From contig JAFUEE010000083.1 in NCBI GenBank assembly GCA_017464085.1, positions 18,843 through 82,842 of the forward strand: DNA of 64,000 nucleotides, in the 5' to 3' direction. A program made the position numbers and the translations under genes. Numbering within the stretch: position 1 is the first letter of the stretch; each line of letters opens with the position of its first letter. The notes under the pieces are model-generated. The model had not been told where the DNA came from. It saw nothing but the letters and a program-made list of their open reading frames with translations, and did not search any database. Positions 53,994 to 62,001 of the stretch are shown here, in pieces. Source of the DNA: Pseudomonadota bacterium (GTDB lineage: Bacteria > Myxococcota_A > Bradymonadia > UBA4248).

Positions 53994-56900
53994 TTACTCC
54001 GCGAGCGTAATGCGGGCATACCCATTGCCGACATGGCCGATTTCATTTCCCGCCCCAGGCGCCGGAATCGACAGATTGCCAGCCACAGTCCTGGACGAAG
54101 TCAGATAGTAGCTGCTGTCGAGCTTCCACTGCCCGCTCTTGCCTTCGGGCGTTTCGCTCCACTTCGCATAGTTCTCTTCGGTATAGACCCAGCCAGAGCC
54201 GCCTGCGCCGGGGCCGTCGCACGTCCCGCCTTTGCCGCTGCCGCCGCCATACCAGCCGCCACCGCCGCCGCCGCCGTGATTCTGCGTCGAATTTGCCGCC
54301 CCAAACGTGCCCGTCTGCGCACCGACGCCGGGGCCGGTCAGCGTGCCGCCTGTCGGGGCAATCCCATTATAGTTCATCGCCGTGCATCCCGTCAGGCCGC
54401 CGCCGCACGCGCCCGGCATGTCCACGCAATACCCCGTGCTGCCGCCGCCGCCACCGGCGACGATCACGCGCGCATACAGCGAATCGGTTCCGATTCGTAT
54501 ATCCGTCGCGCCGCCGCCCGCTGAGGTATGACCATAACCGTTCGACGGCTGGCCGCCGTTAAAGCCACCCTCATAGACGGCCCCCTGGCCGCCGACATAC
54601 ACAAACAGGTCAGTCGTCTTGCTCAGCGTGACCGTGCCTTCTGAAAAACCACCCGCACCACCGGGATTCGAGCCGGAAATGTTCGCGCCGTTCGCGCCGC
54701 CCGAAGCCCCCCAGACCTGAAGCTTATACGAGCCGGGCAACAGCGTCACCTTTTCAGCGCTTCCCTTGTATGAAAATTCCTTCGAGCCAACAAAGGCATA
54801 GATTGTCATCGCGAGGTCATTGCTCTTGACATTGTTGTAAATGCCCGCGCCAGTCGCCACTGCGGAAATCGTCTCCACCGATTTGGCTGCTTTCGCGGCA
54901 TTGATATCGCCAGTCACCTTCACAGTCTGCGGCACGTTCCAGTTAGCCGTTGTGAACTTCAGCTCATTTTGAGCCAGACCAGCCAAATCGCTGTTCGTCG
55001 TCATCAGGGAAACTGTCACGTCGCCAAGAGGCATCGAACTCAGCACAACGCTCATCGTCGTCTCCGCGTCCCCCGGAGTGAATGTCGTCTTCAGCGCAGA
55101 AAGCGTCACCGTGGCTGATTCATTGTCGAAGATATAATAGTGCGAAGACGACGCCTTGAGGCCGTCAAAAATCTTGTCCTTCGAGGCCGACATAAACTCG
55201 ATATGCGCGACCTGCGTGCCGTCCGCAATATTGTCATCCTGCACCTTGAGCTGGACTGTCTGCGGCGTATGCCAGTTCTCCTCGGTAAACGCCAGCGAAC
55301 TCGAGCCCAGGATCTTGATTTCCGACTCATCGGACGATTTCATCACGACATTCACAGGCGCATCGGGCGCCGCCGAAAGGGAGACCGTGAGCGAAATCAC
55401 TTCCCCGCTATTTTCAGCAACTGAGACGCCCTTGTCAGCAACGACAATCATCGCCACATCATTGTCCAGCGTCGTGATTTCAATCGCATCCTCGAGCGCA
55501 TCAAAGTTCTTGTCCTCCGAAGACGCCTTGAACGATACCTTCGACACGATATCGCCATCCACGATCTGATCGTCCTCCCCACGAGCCTTGACGACCTGAG
55601 GCGTATTCCAATTTTCCGGCGTAAACGTCAAACTGTCCGGCGTCACCGTCAGCTCGCTCAAATCGCTCGAAGATACCGCAAGCGAAACATCAGATGCCGG
55701 TATCGACGTCAGAGAAACCGATATATCGACCGTTGACATATCTTCAGACACGGATGTGTCAGAGGCGGACATCAGAAGGCCGGCGATATTTTTATCGATG
55801 CTTTTTGCCGGAATCCATTTGTCACCGACCTTGTTGTAATCGTCATCATTGGAGCTCACGCGAAGACGAACAAAATAATCCTGATCGCCATCAATGATAT
55901 GATCGTCCACGCCCTGAATCGAAATCGTCCTGCCCTCTTTATAGGAATCCTTGTCCAACGAAAACTCCTCTTCAGAAATCAGAACAGCCTCATCCGTGAC
56001 CTTGCTGGAATCCTTCGATTCGAGCAGCATCACAGAGAAATTGACTTTTGCCTGAGGCGCAAGACCAAGACGCACATTGATATTCACCGGATCATGCGCA
56101 TTTTCTTCGGTCACGAGTTCAGAGAGGCTCACAAATACATCCGCAATATCGTTGTCGAGATTCAGAACATCGATCGGCGCGATATCCAGCCCATTGTATG
56201 CCTCATCCTCCGAAACTGTCTTTTCAAAAGTAACCTGATACTTGTGTTCCTCAGCATTCGGATTTTCTTCATCATCCACGCCGACGACTTTGATTTCCTG
56301 GGGCGTATCCCAGTTTTCCGGCGTAAATGTGACCGTAAGCTTGTTCTCCACCGCGCCATCAATCACGCCGTATGCCGCATTGCTCGTCGACACGACAAAC
56401 GTGACATCTGACGCAGGCTTGGCCTTGAGGACTGCGCTGAATGACGCGCTTCCGCCAGATTCTGTCGTCTGCAGGTTGTCAGCCTCGATCTTCACGCCGA
56501 CCGTATCGACATTCTTATTGACCATTTCTATCGACTGTGAAAGGCCATTGAACTCCGGATCTTCAGAGACCGTCGTGAGCGTCAGCGTGTATTTCTGGTC
56601 CGCATCGATCACATTGTCGGGCAAGCCCACGACATGAATCATCTGCACGGCAGAATAATTAGAAGAATCGAAACGCACCGATTCGCAGCTCACGGCCGCT
56701 TCGCTTGATGCATCTTCCGGCGCAAGCGCGCACTGAATGGTGACATCTTTTGAAGGCGGATTGTTGAGCGACAGGGAAATGATTGCAGAACCGCCATTTT
56801 CATCAGTCTCGAGCTTATCCGCTTCCGCCTTGAGCGCAGGCGCTTCCGAAAATGCGCAGTCGCCAGCTTCATTGCATGTCTTGCCGGGATCGCAAGCAGC

Positions 56901-57656
56901 CTTGCCGACACATGCAGGAAAGACGCAGTCGCCCTTGGAACAAACAAGCCCGTCCCCACATGTCTGGCTCAAGCACTCGTTGTCCACGCATGCGCCCTTG
57001 ACGCATGTCGCGCCGTTATTGCAGACGATCGCATTCTGAAGGCAGACCGCATCTTCGCAGACGCCTTTCGAGCAGACTTCGCCCTCATCACATGTCTTGT
57101 CCTGGCAGCCGTCATCGACACATTCACCTTTTGAGCACATCTTGCCGCTGTCACAGACCATTTCTGCGCCATCCACGATGCAGGCTTCGTCATAGCAACG
57201 CCCAGCAAGGCAAGCCTTGCCATCCGGGCAATTGGCCGTCGCGCAGGGATCTTCGTTCGGGCCGGGGCCGGGATCTGATGTTTTTTCAACGCATTTGCCT
57301 TCGGCGCCGCATTCCAGTCCGTCTGCGCACGACTTGTCCGAGCCGCAGTCCTCTCCGAGCAGTGCCTTTTCATCCGCAGAACCGCTCTTTTCGACGCATT
57401 TGCCCTCGGCACCGCATTCCAGACCGTCCGCGCAAGCAACCGCAGCACTGCAAGCCTCCCCGAGCTGTGCCTGATGAACGATGCATTTGCCCTCGGCACT
57501 GCACACAAGCCCATCCGCGCACGGCTTGTCCTCGCCGCATGCCTCATTGACCTGCGCACGCGAACTCACCGGGGTCTCATCACCGCACGCGCTCAAGCCT
57601 GCACACAGTATGGCTGCAACGCAAAATGCGATACTGAATTGGGGAATTTGTTTCAT
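53994..57656 (-). CDS. Calx-beta / Gly-rich surface lipoprotein, paralog 6
   Basis: 1220 residues. The signal MKQIPQFSIAFCVAAILCAGLSAC has Cys at 24 and differs most from the others; GGAGG precedes the ATG. Three CGxxGKCVE-type repeats and the CPDGKACLAGRCYDEAC region follow, close to paralog 5 at the DNA level. Calx-beta-like repeats run from about 272 to 957. The Gly-rich domain from about 957 is the extended subtype of paralog 4 (EFSYKGSAEKVTLLPGSYKLQV, LYARVIVAGGGGG, SSRTVAGNLSIPAPG, GNGYARITLAE). It is the first gene of the array in transcription order. Its 3' flank lacks the shared two-hairpin module and holds a duplicate of its own last codons. Confidence 0.9.
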   Translation of the reverse strand: MKQIPQFSIAFCVAAILCAGLSACGDETPVSSRAQVNEACGEDKPCADGLVCSAEGKCIVHQAQLGEACSAAVACADGLECGAEGKCVEKSGSADEKALLGEDCGSDKSCADGLECGAEGKCVEKTSDPGPGPNEDPCATANCPDGKACLAGRCYDEACIVDGAEMVCDSGKMCSKGECVDDGCQDKTCDEGEVCSKGVCEDAVCLQNAIVCNNGATCVKGACVDNECLSQTCGDGLVCSKGDCVFPACVGKAACDPGKTCNEAGDCAFSEAPALKAEADKLETDENGGSAIISLSLNNPPSKDVTIQCALAPEDASSEAAVSCESVRFDSSNYSAVQMIHVVGLPDNVIDADQKYTLTLTTVSEDPEFNGLSQSIEMVNKNVDTVGVKIEADNLQTTESGGSASFSAVLKAKPASDVTFVVSTSNAAYGVIDGAVENKLTVTFTPENWDTPQEIKVVGVDDEENPNAEEHKYQVTFEKTVSEDEAYNGLDIAPIDVLNLDNDIADVFVSLSELVTEENAHDPVNINVRLGLAPQAKVNFSVMLLESKDSSKVTDEAVLISEEEFSLDKDSYKEGRTISIQGVDDHIIDGDQDYFVRLRVSSNDDDYNKVGDKWIPAKSIDKNIAGLLMSASDTSVSEDMSTVDISVSLTSIPASDVSLAVSSSDLSELTVTPDSLTFTPENWNTPQVVKARGEDDQIVDGDIVSKVSFKASSEDKNFDALEDAIEITTLDNDVAMIVVADKGVSVAENSGEVISLTVSLSAAPDAPVNVVMKSSDESEIKILGSSSLAFTEENWHTPQTVQLKVQDDNIADGTQVAHIEFMSASKDKIFDGLKASSSHYYIFDNESATVTLSALKTTFTPGDAETTMSVVLSSMPLGDVTVSLMTTNSDLAGLAQNELKFTTANWNVPQTVKVTGDINAAKAAKSVETISAVATGAGIYNNVKSNDLAMTIYAFVGSKEFSYKGSAEKVTLLPGSYKLQVWGASGGANGANISGSNPGGAGGFSEGTVTLSKTTDLFVYVGGQGAVYEGGFNGGQPSNGYGHTSAGGGATDIRIGTDSLYARVIVAGGGGGSTGYCVDMPGACGGGLTGCTAMNYNGIAPTGGTLTGPGVGAQTGTFGAANSTQNHGGGGGGGWYGGGSGKGGTCDGPGAGGSGWVYTEENYAKWSETPEGKSGQWKLDSSYYLTSSRTVAGNLSIPAPGAGNEIGHVGNGYARITLAE

Positions 57657-58018
57657 CGTATCCTCCAGTAAGAAAAAAGGCTGTGTTCAGCGTCTGTGGA
57701 TATGAAATGCAAGGCAGTAGGCAATAGATGATAGGCAGTAGTGAGCACGATAAGGGCAATAGCTTTTATGCGGAAAGACTATCGATGCTTGATTGCCGAT
57801 ACTACATGGCATTTTGGAACCATATCCACGCTTGTTGAACAGAGCTAAAAATAATCCGGGCAAGATGGTCTGCTGACAGTCTTGTGAATGCCCGACACAC
57901 AGCCAGCGCAGTGGCTTCATCTGCCTTTAAAAAAGACGGACATATTTAGTGATAACATCACACAGAATCAAGCGCGCACAAATTTTCTATCGCCAGATTG
58001 CCTTCTGTGATGCTCATG
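57657..58018. other. Region between paralog 6 and the pilin genes
   Basis: No gene seen. It contains AGGCAGTAGGCAATAG and AGGCAGTAGTGAGCA near 57712-57748, akin to the CAGGCAACAGGCAACAGG stretch at 59412, and the far upstream motif copy. The long leader before paralog 6 may hold an extra insertion. Confidence 0.5.
57950..57973 (-). promoter_or_regulatory. Conserved upstream motif, paralog 6 copy
   Basis: On the minus strand it reads GCTTGATTCTGTGTGATG followed by TTATCACTAA, about 295-317 bases before the start codon, much farther than in the other copies. The right half has diverged. Confidence 0.5.
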
Positions 58019-58099
58019 CGCGGCGTATCGGCAAAGCCGAAAGCCGCGCGGGGGAGCGGCGTATCGGCAAAGCCGAAAGCCGCGCGGGGGCCTCCCCCC
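58019..58099. repeat. Tandem pair of GTATCGGC palindromes
   Basis: Two copies of GCGGCGTATCGGCAAAGCCG, each continuing AAAGCCGCGCGGGGG, lie just past the 3' end of the pilin-like gene and probably end its transcript. They are of the same dispersed family as the repeats at 17403 and 7864. Confidence 0.8.
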
Positions 58100-58106
58100 G
58101 AAAAAA

Positions 58107-58634
58107 TCAATTCGCAGCCGGATTGATCGCCGTGCAATTCTGAACAGGCTGCGTGATCAGTGAACGGCGATTAAAATTGCTCATCTTGACTGTCTCATAA
58201 TGGGTGTCGTCCACTCTGCGCTGCGCGCAAACCGTATAGTTGTCCGCAAAGGCAGCGATGCCAGGGTTATTATTGGCGCTGGAGATTACCTCATATCTAT
58301 AATAGACAGGACCGCCGAACAGACCGCCTTGCTCATCCGTGTGTTGCGCATAGCCCAGACGCGTCCAGCCTGAATTATTGGCAGCCATGGTCTGAACTGA
58401 CTTGTCGCTCAAGGGGCGGTTATTCACGTATCCGTCATTTGTCAGAATGTAATTGCCCCATGCGCCGCGGTATGCCTCTTCCTTTGCTGAAATATCCGCG
58501 AGCGTTGCCGCAGCTTCCGCACTTGCCGCACTGGTGATATAGCCTTGATATACAGGCACAGCAGTCGATGCCAGAATAGCGATAATGGCGACAACGACCA
58601 TCAGCTCGATCAATGTAAATCCGCGATCATTCAT
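58107..58634 (-). CDS. Type IV pilin-like major prepilin
   Basis: 175 residues. The leader MNDRG is cut before Phe 6 in GFTLIELMVVVAIIAILA, the type III signal and N-terminal helix of type IV pilins, with Glu at mature position 5. The C-terminal part is beta-rich, with Cys in NYTVCAQ and VQNCTAI, probably forming the D-region disulphide. Length is in the usual range for PilA. A purine-rich stretch (GATGAGA) lies before the ATG. The second pilin-like gene is 20 bases upstream on the same strand, so they likely share a transcript. No prepilin peptidase or assembly ATPase lies in the window. It could be a PilA or a pseudopilin. Confidence 0.9.
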   Translation of the reverse strand: MNDRGFTLIELMVVVAIIAILASTAVPVYQGYITSAASAEAAATLADISAKEEAYRGAWGNYILTNDGYVNNRPLSDKSVQTMAANNSGWTRLGYAQHTDEQGGLFGGPVYYRYEVISSANNNPGIAAFADNYTVCAQRRVDDTHYETVKMSNFNRRSLITQPVQNCTAINPAAN

Positions 58635-58653
58635 ATCTCATCCCCGAAAATCA

Positions 58654-59205
58654 TCAATTGTTCACGCAGCCGTTATCATGCGTCCAGACAGGACAAGTCG
58701 AAACGAGAACGCCCTCAGGAAGTGTCTGGGGATCGATGATCGGCGACTCCATGCCAGACCCGTACACGACAACCCGGCGCCTGCCATTGATCGTCGAACG
58801 CGCAGTCACGAGTATGCCTTCGACATTGGCGCCGCCATTATCTTGCAACATATTGCCAAAACACACCTGATACTGCCAATGGTGAGTGCCGTCTATGCGA
58901 AGGCCAAGTGCATCCCAGGCGCCGCCAGCCTGCATCACCTCGGCTGTCCCCTCACTCAGCGTTGCAGGATTCCACGACAGCACCTGCGCCTGGACAGCGA
59001 AATCACCATCCCCAAGCCCCCAGTCACTGATCATCTGCGTCGCGCGCAGCGAAATCTCAGCCACCGTCGCCACGGCCTCCCGGTCATATTCAATCGCACG
59101 GACATTGCGATATGCAACGACCGCCACGCTCGCTAAAATCGAAATAATGGCGATGACTGCCGTCAATTCTATCAGTGTAAATCCGCGCCGCCCATGTACC
59201 GACAT
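58654..59205 (-). CDS. Type IV pilin-like minor prepilin or pseudopilin
   Basis: 183 residues from the ATG at 59205 (MSVHGRRG, then FTLIELTAVIAIISILA). In-frame starts at 59226 (ATG) and 59232 (TTG) would give longer leaders; I chose 59205 because the 8-residue leader fits prepilins best, although no clear ribosome binding site decides it. The mature protein has Glu at position 5. The C-terminal part (VCFGNMLQDNGG, then VLVSTCPVWTHDNGC) has Cys for a disulphide. It sits upstream of the second pilin gene and is likely co-transcribed. It shares the same N-terminal pattern but little else. Confidence 0.85.
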   Translation of the reverse strand: MSVHGRRGFTLIELTAVIAIISILASVAVVAYRNVRAIEYDREAVATVAEISLRATQMISDWGLGDGDFAVQAQVLSWNPATLSEGTAEVMQAGGAWDALGLRIDGTHHWQYQVCFGNMLQDNGGANVEGILVTARSTINGRRRVVVYGSGMESPIIDPQTLPEGVLVSTCPVWTHDNGCVNN

Positions 59206-59232
59206 CCAAGACCCCGCTTCATGCATACACAA

Positions 59233-59466
59233 CCGTTTAGAGCCACAAAGAACGCCAGACGGCCTTTATTCAGACCGCAGAAACGCCTTACAGGCTTCAT
59301 AACATAGCAAAAAAAAAGACATAAAAAAAAGGATTATCACAGACCGCCAACCAAAAATGTAACGCTTCACCCCCATAGGCGTTTTCTGATGTATTGAGAT
59401 TTTTTGCGCGCAGGCAACAGGCAACAGGCTGTAGTGAGCATGATAAAGCTTCTGGTTTTGATTTTT
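59233..59466. other. Intergenic region upstream of the pilin pair
   Basis: No gene. A-rich stretches at 59310-59330 could be part of the pilin promoter on the minus strand. The short repeat CAGGCAACAGGCAACAGG occurs at 59412. Confidence 0.45.
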
Positions 59467-59581
59467 AAGGAAGCTCTGAATAATTCGAAAACCTCCTGGG
59501 GATGCGGGCGTCTCGCCCGCACAAAACTTATGCGTCTGAAATACTATTGTCCAAAAAACGGCAATTGTTCAGACCTTCCTT
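59467..59581 (+). mobile_element. MITE-like element, copy B with a different centre
   Basis: The ends match the 115-bp family (AAGGAAGCTCTGAATAATTC and the complement of CAATTGTTCAGACCTTCCTT) but the centre is different: GGGGATGCGGGCGTCTCGCCCGC, a hairpin. It directly abuts copy C, so two elements lie head to tail. Confidence 0.75.
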
Positions 59582-59696
59582 AAGGAAACTCTGAACAATT
59601 GCATAATCTTCAATCATGATATCGCGCAAATCCGCTCCCCTTGCCCCATCGGGGAAAGGGGCCGGGGGTTAGGGGCCACTTAATCAGACTTTCCTT
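59582..59696 (+). mobile_element. MITE-like element, copy C
   Basis: About 115 bases, AAGGAAACTCTGAACAATTG through TTAATCAGACTTTCCTT. It is nearly identical to copy D and the reverse complement of copy A. The border sequence is TTAA on both sides. Confidence 0.85.
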
Positions 59697-59879
59697 AAAT
59701 GCATGGCATGGCTCTATTGTCGAATGAAGCAGGTGGAGCCTGCGATGGCTGAATAATGCCACGCCTGGCTGAACAGTAACCCGCAAAATAGTTTCTTGCC
59801 GAAACAGCCCCATGCCCTGCCTGCCCAAACCTCCCCCATGAACCGCAAAGAAATGTTTCACATGACGAACGAATAAAAT

Positions 59880-60455
59880 TCAAAATTTTGTCATTTTTAC
59901 AAATGACGATTTCAAAAAATCTCAAAAGAACGCATCGTCATTTTTAAAACGCCTCAAAAAGGCTATTTTCGATGATTTCCAAAGAATCATTTGCATAAAA
60001 TTTCGCAATTTGCAATTTTCCTTGATGACGATTTCAAAAATACGATTTTTGATGAATCGTCATGGTGACGATGCTCAAAAAACAGTTTTTGACGTTTCGT
60101 CATGGTGACGATGACCGAAAAACAGTTTTTGACGTTTCGTCATGGCGACGATGCTCAAAAAAACAGTTTTTGACGTTTCGTCATGGCGACGATGCTCAAA
60201 AAAACAGTTTTTGACGTTTCGTCATGGCGACGATGCTCAAAAAAACAGTTTTTGACGTTTCGCCATGGCGACGATGCCCCCAAAGGAAACTCTGAACAAT
60301 TGCATAATCTTCAATCATGATATCGCGCAAATCCGCTCCCCTTGCCCCATCGGGGAAAGGGGCCGGGGGTTAGGGGCCAATTAATCAGACTTTCCCAAAA
60401 CAGTTTTTGACGTTTCGCCATGGCGACGATGCCCCCACAAAGACGCACCAAGCCC
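59880..60455. repeat. 41-bp tandem array and degenerate forerunners
   Basis: Regular units containing AACAGTTTTTGACGTTTCG start at about 60083, 60123, 60164, 60205, 60246 and, after an insertion, 60401. The spacing is 40 or 41 bases. Looser copies with TTTCAAAAA and GATGACGATT extend back to about 59880. One unit pair is split by a MITE-like element. Confidence 0.9.
60283..60396 (+). mobile_element. MITE-like element, copy D, inserted in the 41-bp array
   Basis: The sequence is nearly that of copy C. The array unit start positions around it are 60246 and 60401, 155 bases apart; less one 41-base unit this leaves 114 bases, which matches the element length. Both flanks are array sequence. It lacks the TTAA border seen at copies A and C. 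Confidence 0.85.
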
Positions 60456-60700
60456 TCATTGGGAAAATGACAGGGGGAAAGGGGCTCCGAAAAAAGACCT
60501 GGGGCGTCAAGGGCCGCACCATCGACTTTCCCTTAACCCAAGGGGCAGGCATAGTGACTCAAAATCGGATTAAAACTGAACTTGCATTATTCTATCGGAA
60601 ATTTTAGTGCTATATACGAGATGTTTTGAGGCTTGTTAGCCCATTGCAATAAAAATGTTTTGGAGTTCATTAGCCCGCTGCAATCAAAGAGGAAATGATC
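60456..60700. other. Gap before the aminotransferase gene
   Basis: No gene supported. Sequence to about 60540 (ATTGGGAAAATGACAGGGGGAAAGG, then ATCGACTTTCCCTTAA) may be a further decayed MITE-like copy. Near 60640-60690, TTTTGGAGTTCATTAGCCC and its partial repeat TTTTGAGGCTTGTTAGCCC stand before AAGAGG, the ribosome binding site of the next gene. Confidence 0.5.
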
Positions 60701-61828
60701 ATGTCAAATCGAATATTTTTATCCCCGCCGCACATGAACGGCACAGAGACAGCGTTTGTCCTGGACGCATTTGCCTCCAACTGGATCGCCCCGCTCGGGC
60801 CGTTCGTGGACCGATTTGAACAGGAACTCGGCGGTTATCTCAACCGTCACGTCTGCGCGCTCTGTTCAGGCACGAGCGCGCTTCATCTCGGCCTTCTCAC
60901 GCTGGGTGTCGGTCCAGGCGATCGCGTCTACTGCTCTGACTTCACGTTCAGCGCTTCATGCAACATCATCCGATATTGCGGCGCAGAACCTGTCTTCATC
61001 GACTCTGAAGCGGACAGCTGGCAGATGGATCCCGCACTGCTCGAACAAAAACTCTCCGAAGACGAAAAACTCGGAAAACTCCCAAAAGCCGTCATCGTTG
61101 TCGACCTGTACGGCATCAGCGCAGATTATGCGCGCATCCTCCCGATCCTCGACAAATATCACATCCCGCTTCTCGAAGACAGCGCTGAGGCGCTTGGTTC
61201 CAAAAGAGATGGAAAACTCTGCGGCACTTTTGGAAAAGTCAGCGGTTTCTCGTTCAACGGCAACAAGATTATCACCACATCCGGCGGTGGCGCGCTCATC
61301 TCTGACGACGAGGCCATCGTCAAACGCGCGCGATATCTCGCCACTCAGGCACGCGAGCCAAAGCCTTTCTACCATCACGTCACGATCGGCTACAACTACA
61401 GGCTCAGCAATCTGCTCGCGGCTGTCGGCTGCGGGCAGATGCAGACACTTGAACAGCGCATCGAAGCGAGACGCGAGATATTTGACGAATATGTCAGGCA
61501 GCTCTCCGACATCGACGGCATCGGCTTCATGCCCGAACCCAAAGGCGCCGTCTCTAACAAATGGCTCACGGTCATCACGATCGATCCGAAGAAAATTCGC
61601 AAATCCCCCGAAGATATCAGACTCGCTCTGGAAGCCGAAAACATCGAGTCCAGATGGGCATGGAAACCCATGCACATGCAGCCGGTCTACGAAAATGCCG
61701 AATGCGTGGGCGGAAGCGTCTGCGAAAATATCTTCAACAAAGCACTCTGCCTGCCGTCAGGAAGCTCACTGCAGCCCAATGACCAAGATCACGTCTGCGA
61801 GTGCCTCAGGAAAGCTCTGACCAAATAG
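60701..61828 (+). CDS. DegT/DnrJ/EryC1/StrS-family PLP aminotransferase (PglE-like)
   Basis: 375 residues from the ATG at 60701, 8 bases after AAGAGG; an ATG at 60695 is only 2 bases from the same site and is less likely. It is a sugar aminotransferase of the aspartate aminotransferase fold. MSNRIFLSPPHMNGTE and SNWIAPLGP are typical of the PglE/EpsN group, which adds an amino group to a UDP-4-keto sugar. The PLP-binding Lys is K189 in SFNGNKIITTSGGG. It lies 173 bases before a 4,6-dehydratase gene of the PglF type. The two together make a UDP-4-amino-4,6-dideoxy sugar such as the bacillosamine precursor, for surface glycan or protein glycosylation. The acetyltransferase (PglD) is not in the window. 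Confidence 0.92.
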   Translation: MSNRIFLSPPHMNGTETAFVLDAFASNWIAPLGPFVDRFEQELGGYLNRHVCALCSGTSALHLGLLTLGVGPGDRVYCSDFTFSASCNIIRYCGAEPVFIDSEADSWQMDPALLEQKLSEDEKLGKLPKAVIVVDLYGISADYARILPILDKYHIPLLEDSAEALGSKRDGKLCGTFGKVSGFSFNGNKIITTSGGGALISDDEAIVKRARYLATQAREPKPFYHHVTIGYNYRLSNLLAAVGCGQMQTLEQRIEARREIFDEYVRQLSDIDGIGFMPEPKGAVSNKWLTVITIDPKKIRKSPEDIRLALEAENIESRWAWKPMHMQPVYENAECVGGSVCENIFNKALCLPSGSSLQPNDQDHVCECLRKALTK

Positions 61829-62001
61829 CAGACGCAGCCATCACTCTGCGCGCGGATCATCGCTCACGCCTGCCCAGCAGCCGCAACGCTCTCTGACGGG
61901 CAATTCCAGATGGCATATCCGCGCATGCAGACACAAAACATCTCAAGCGCGCGGGCATAAAACACCGCATTTTCCACAAATATCCAGCCCCATCAGCGGC
62001 T

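Noticed and set aside
59880..60455. Possible replication origin (iteron-like 41-bp repeats)
   Set aside because: No DnaA boxes or replication gene nearby; a MITE-like insertion and degenerate edges fit a satellite better.
60407..60607. 66-codon frame before the aminotransferase
   Set aside because: Starts within a tandem repeat unit and crosses probable MITE-like debris; no ribosome binding site.
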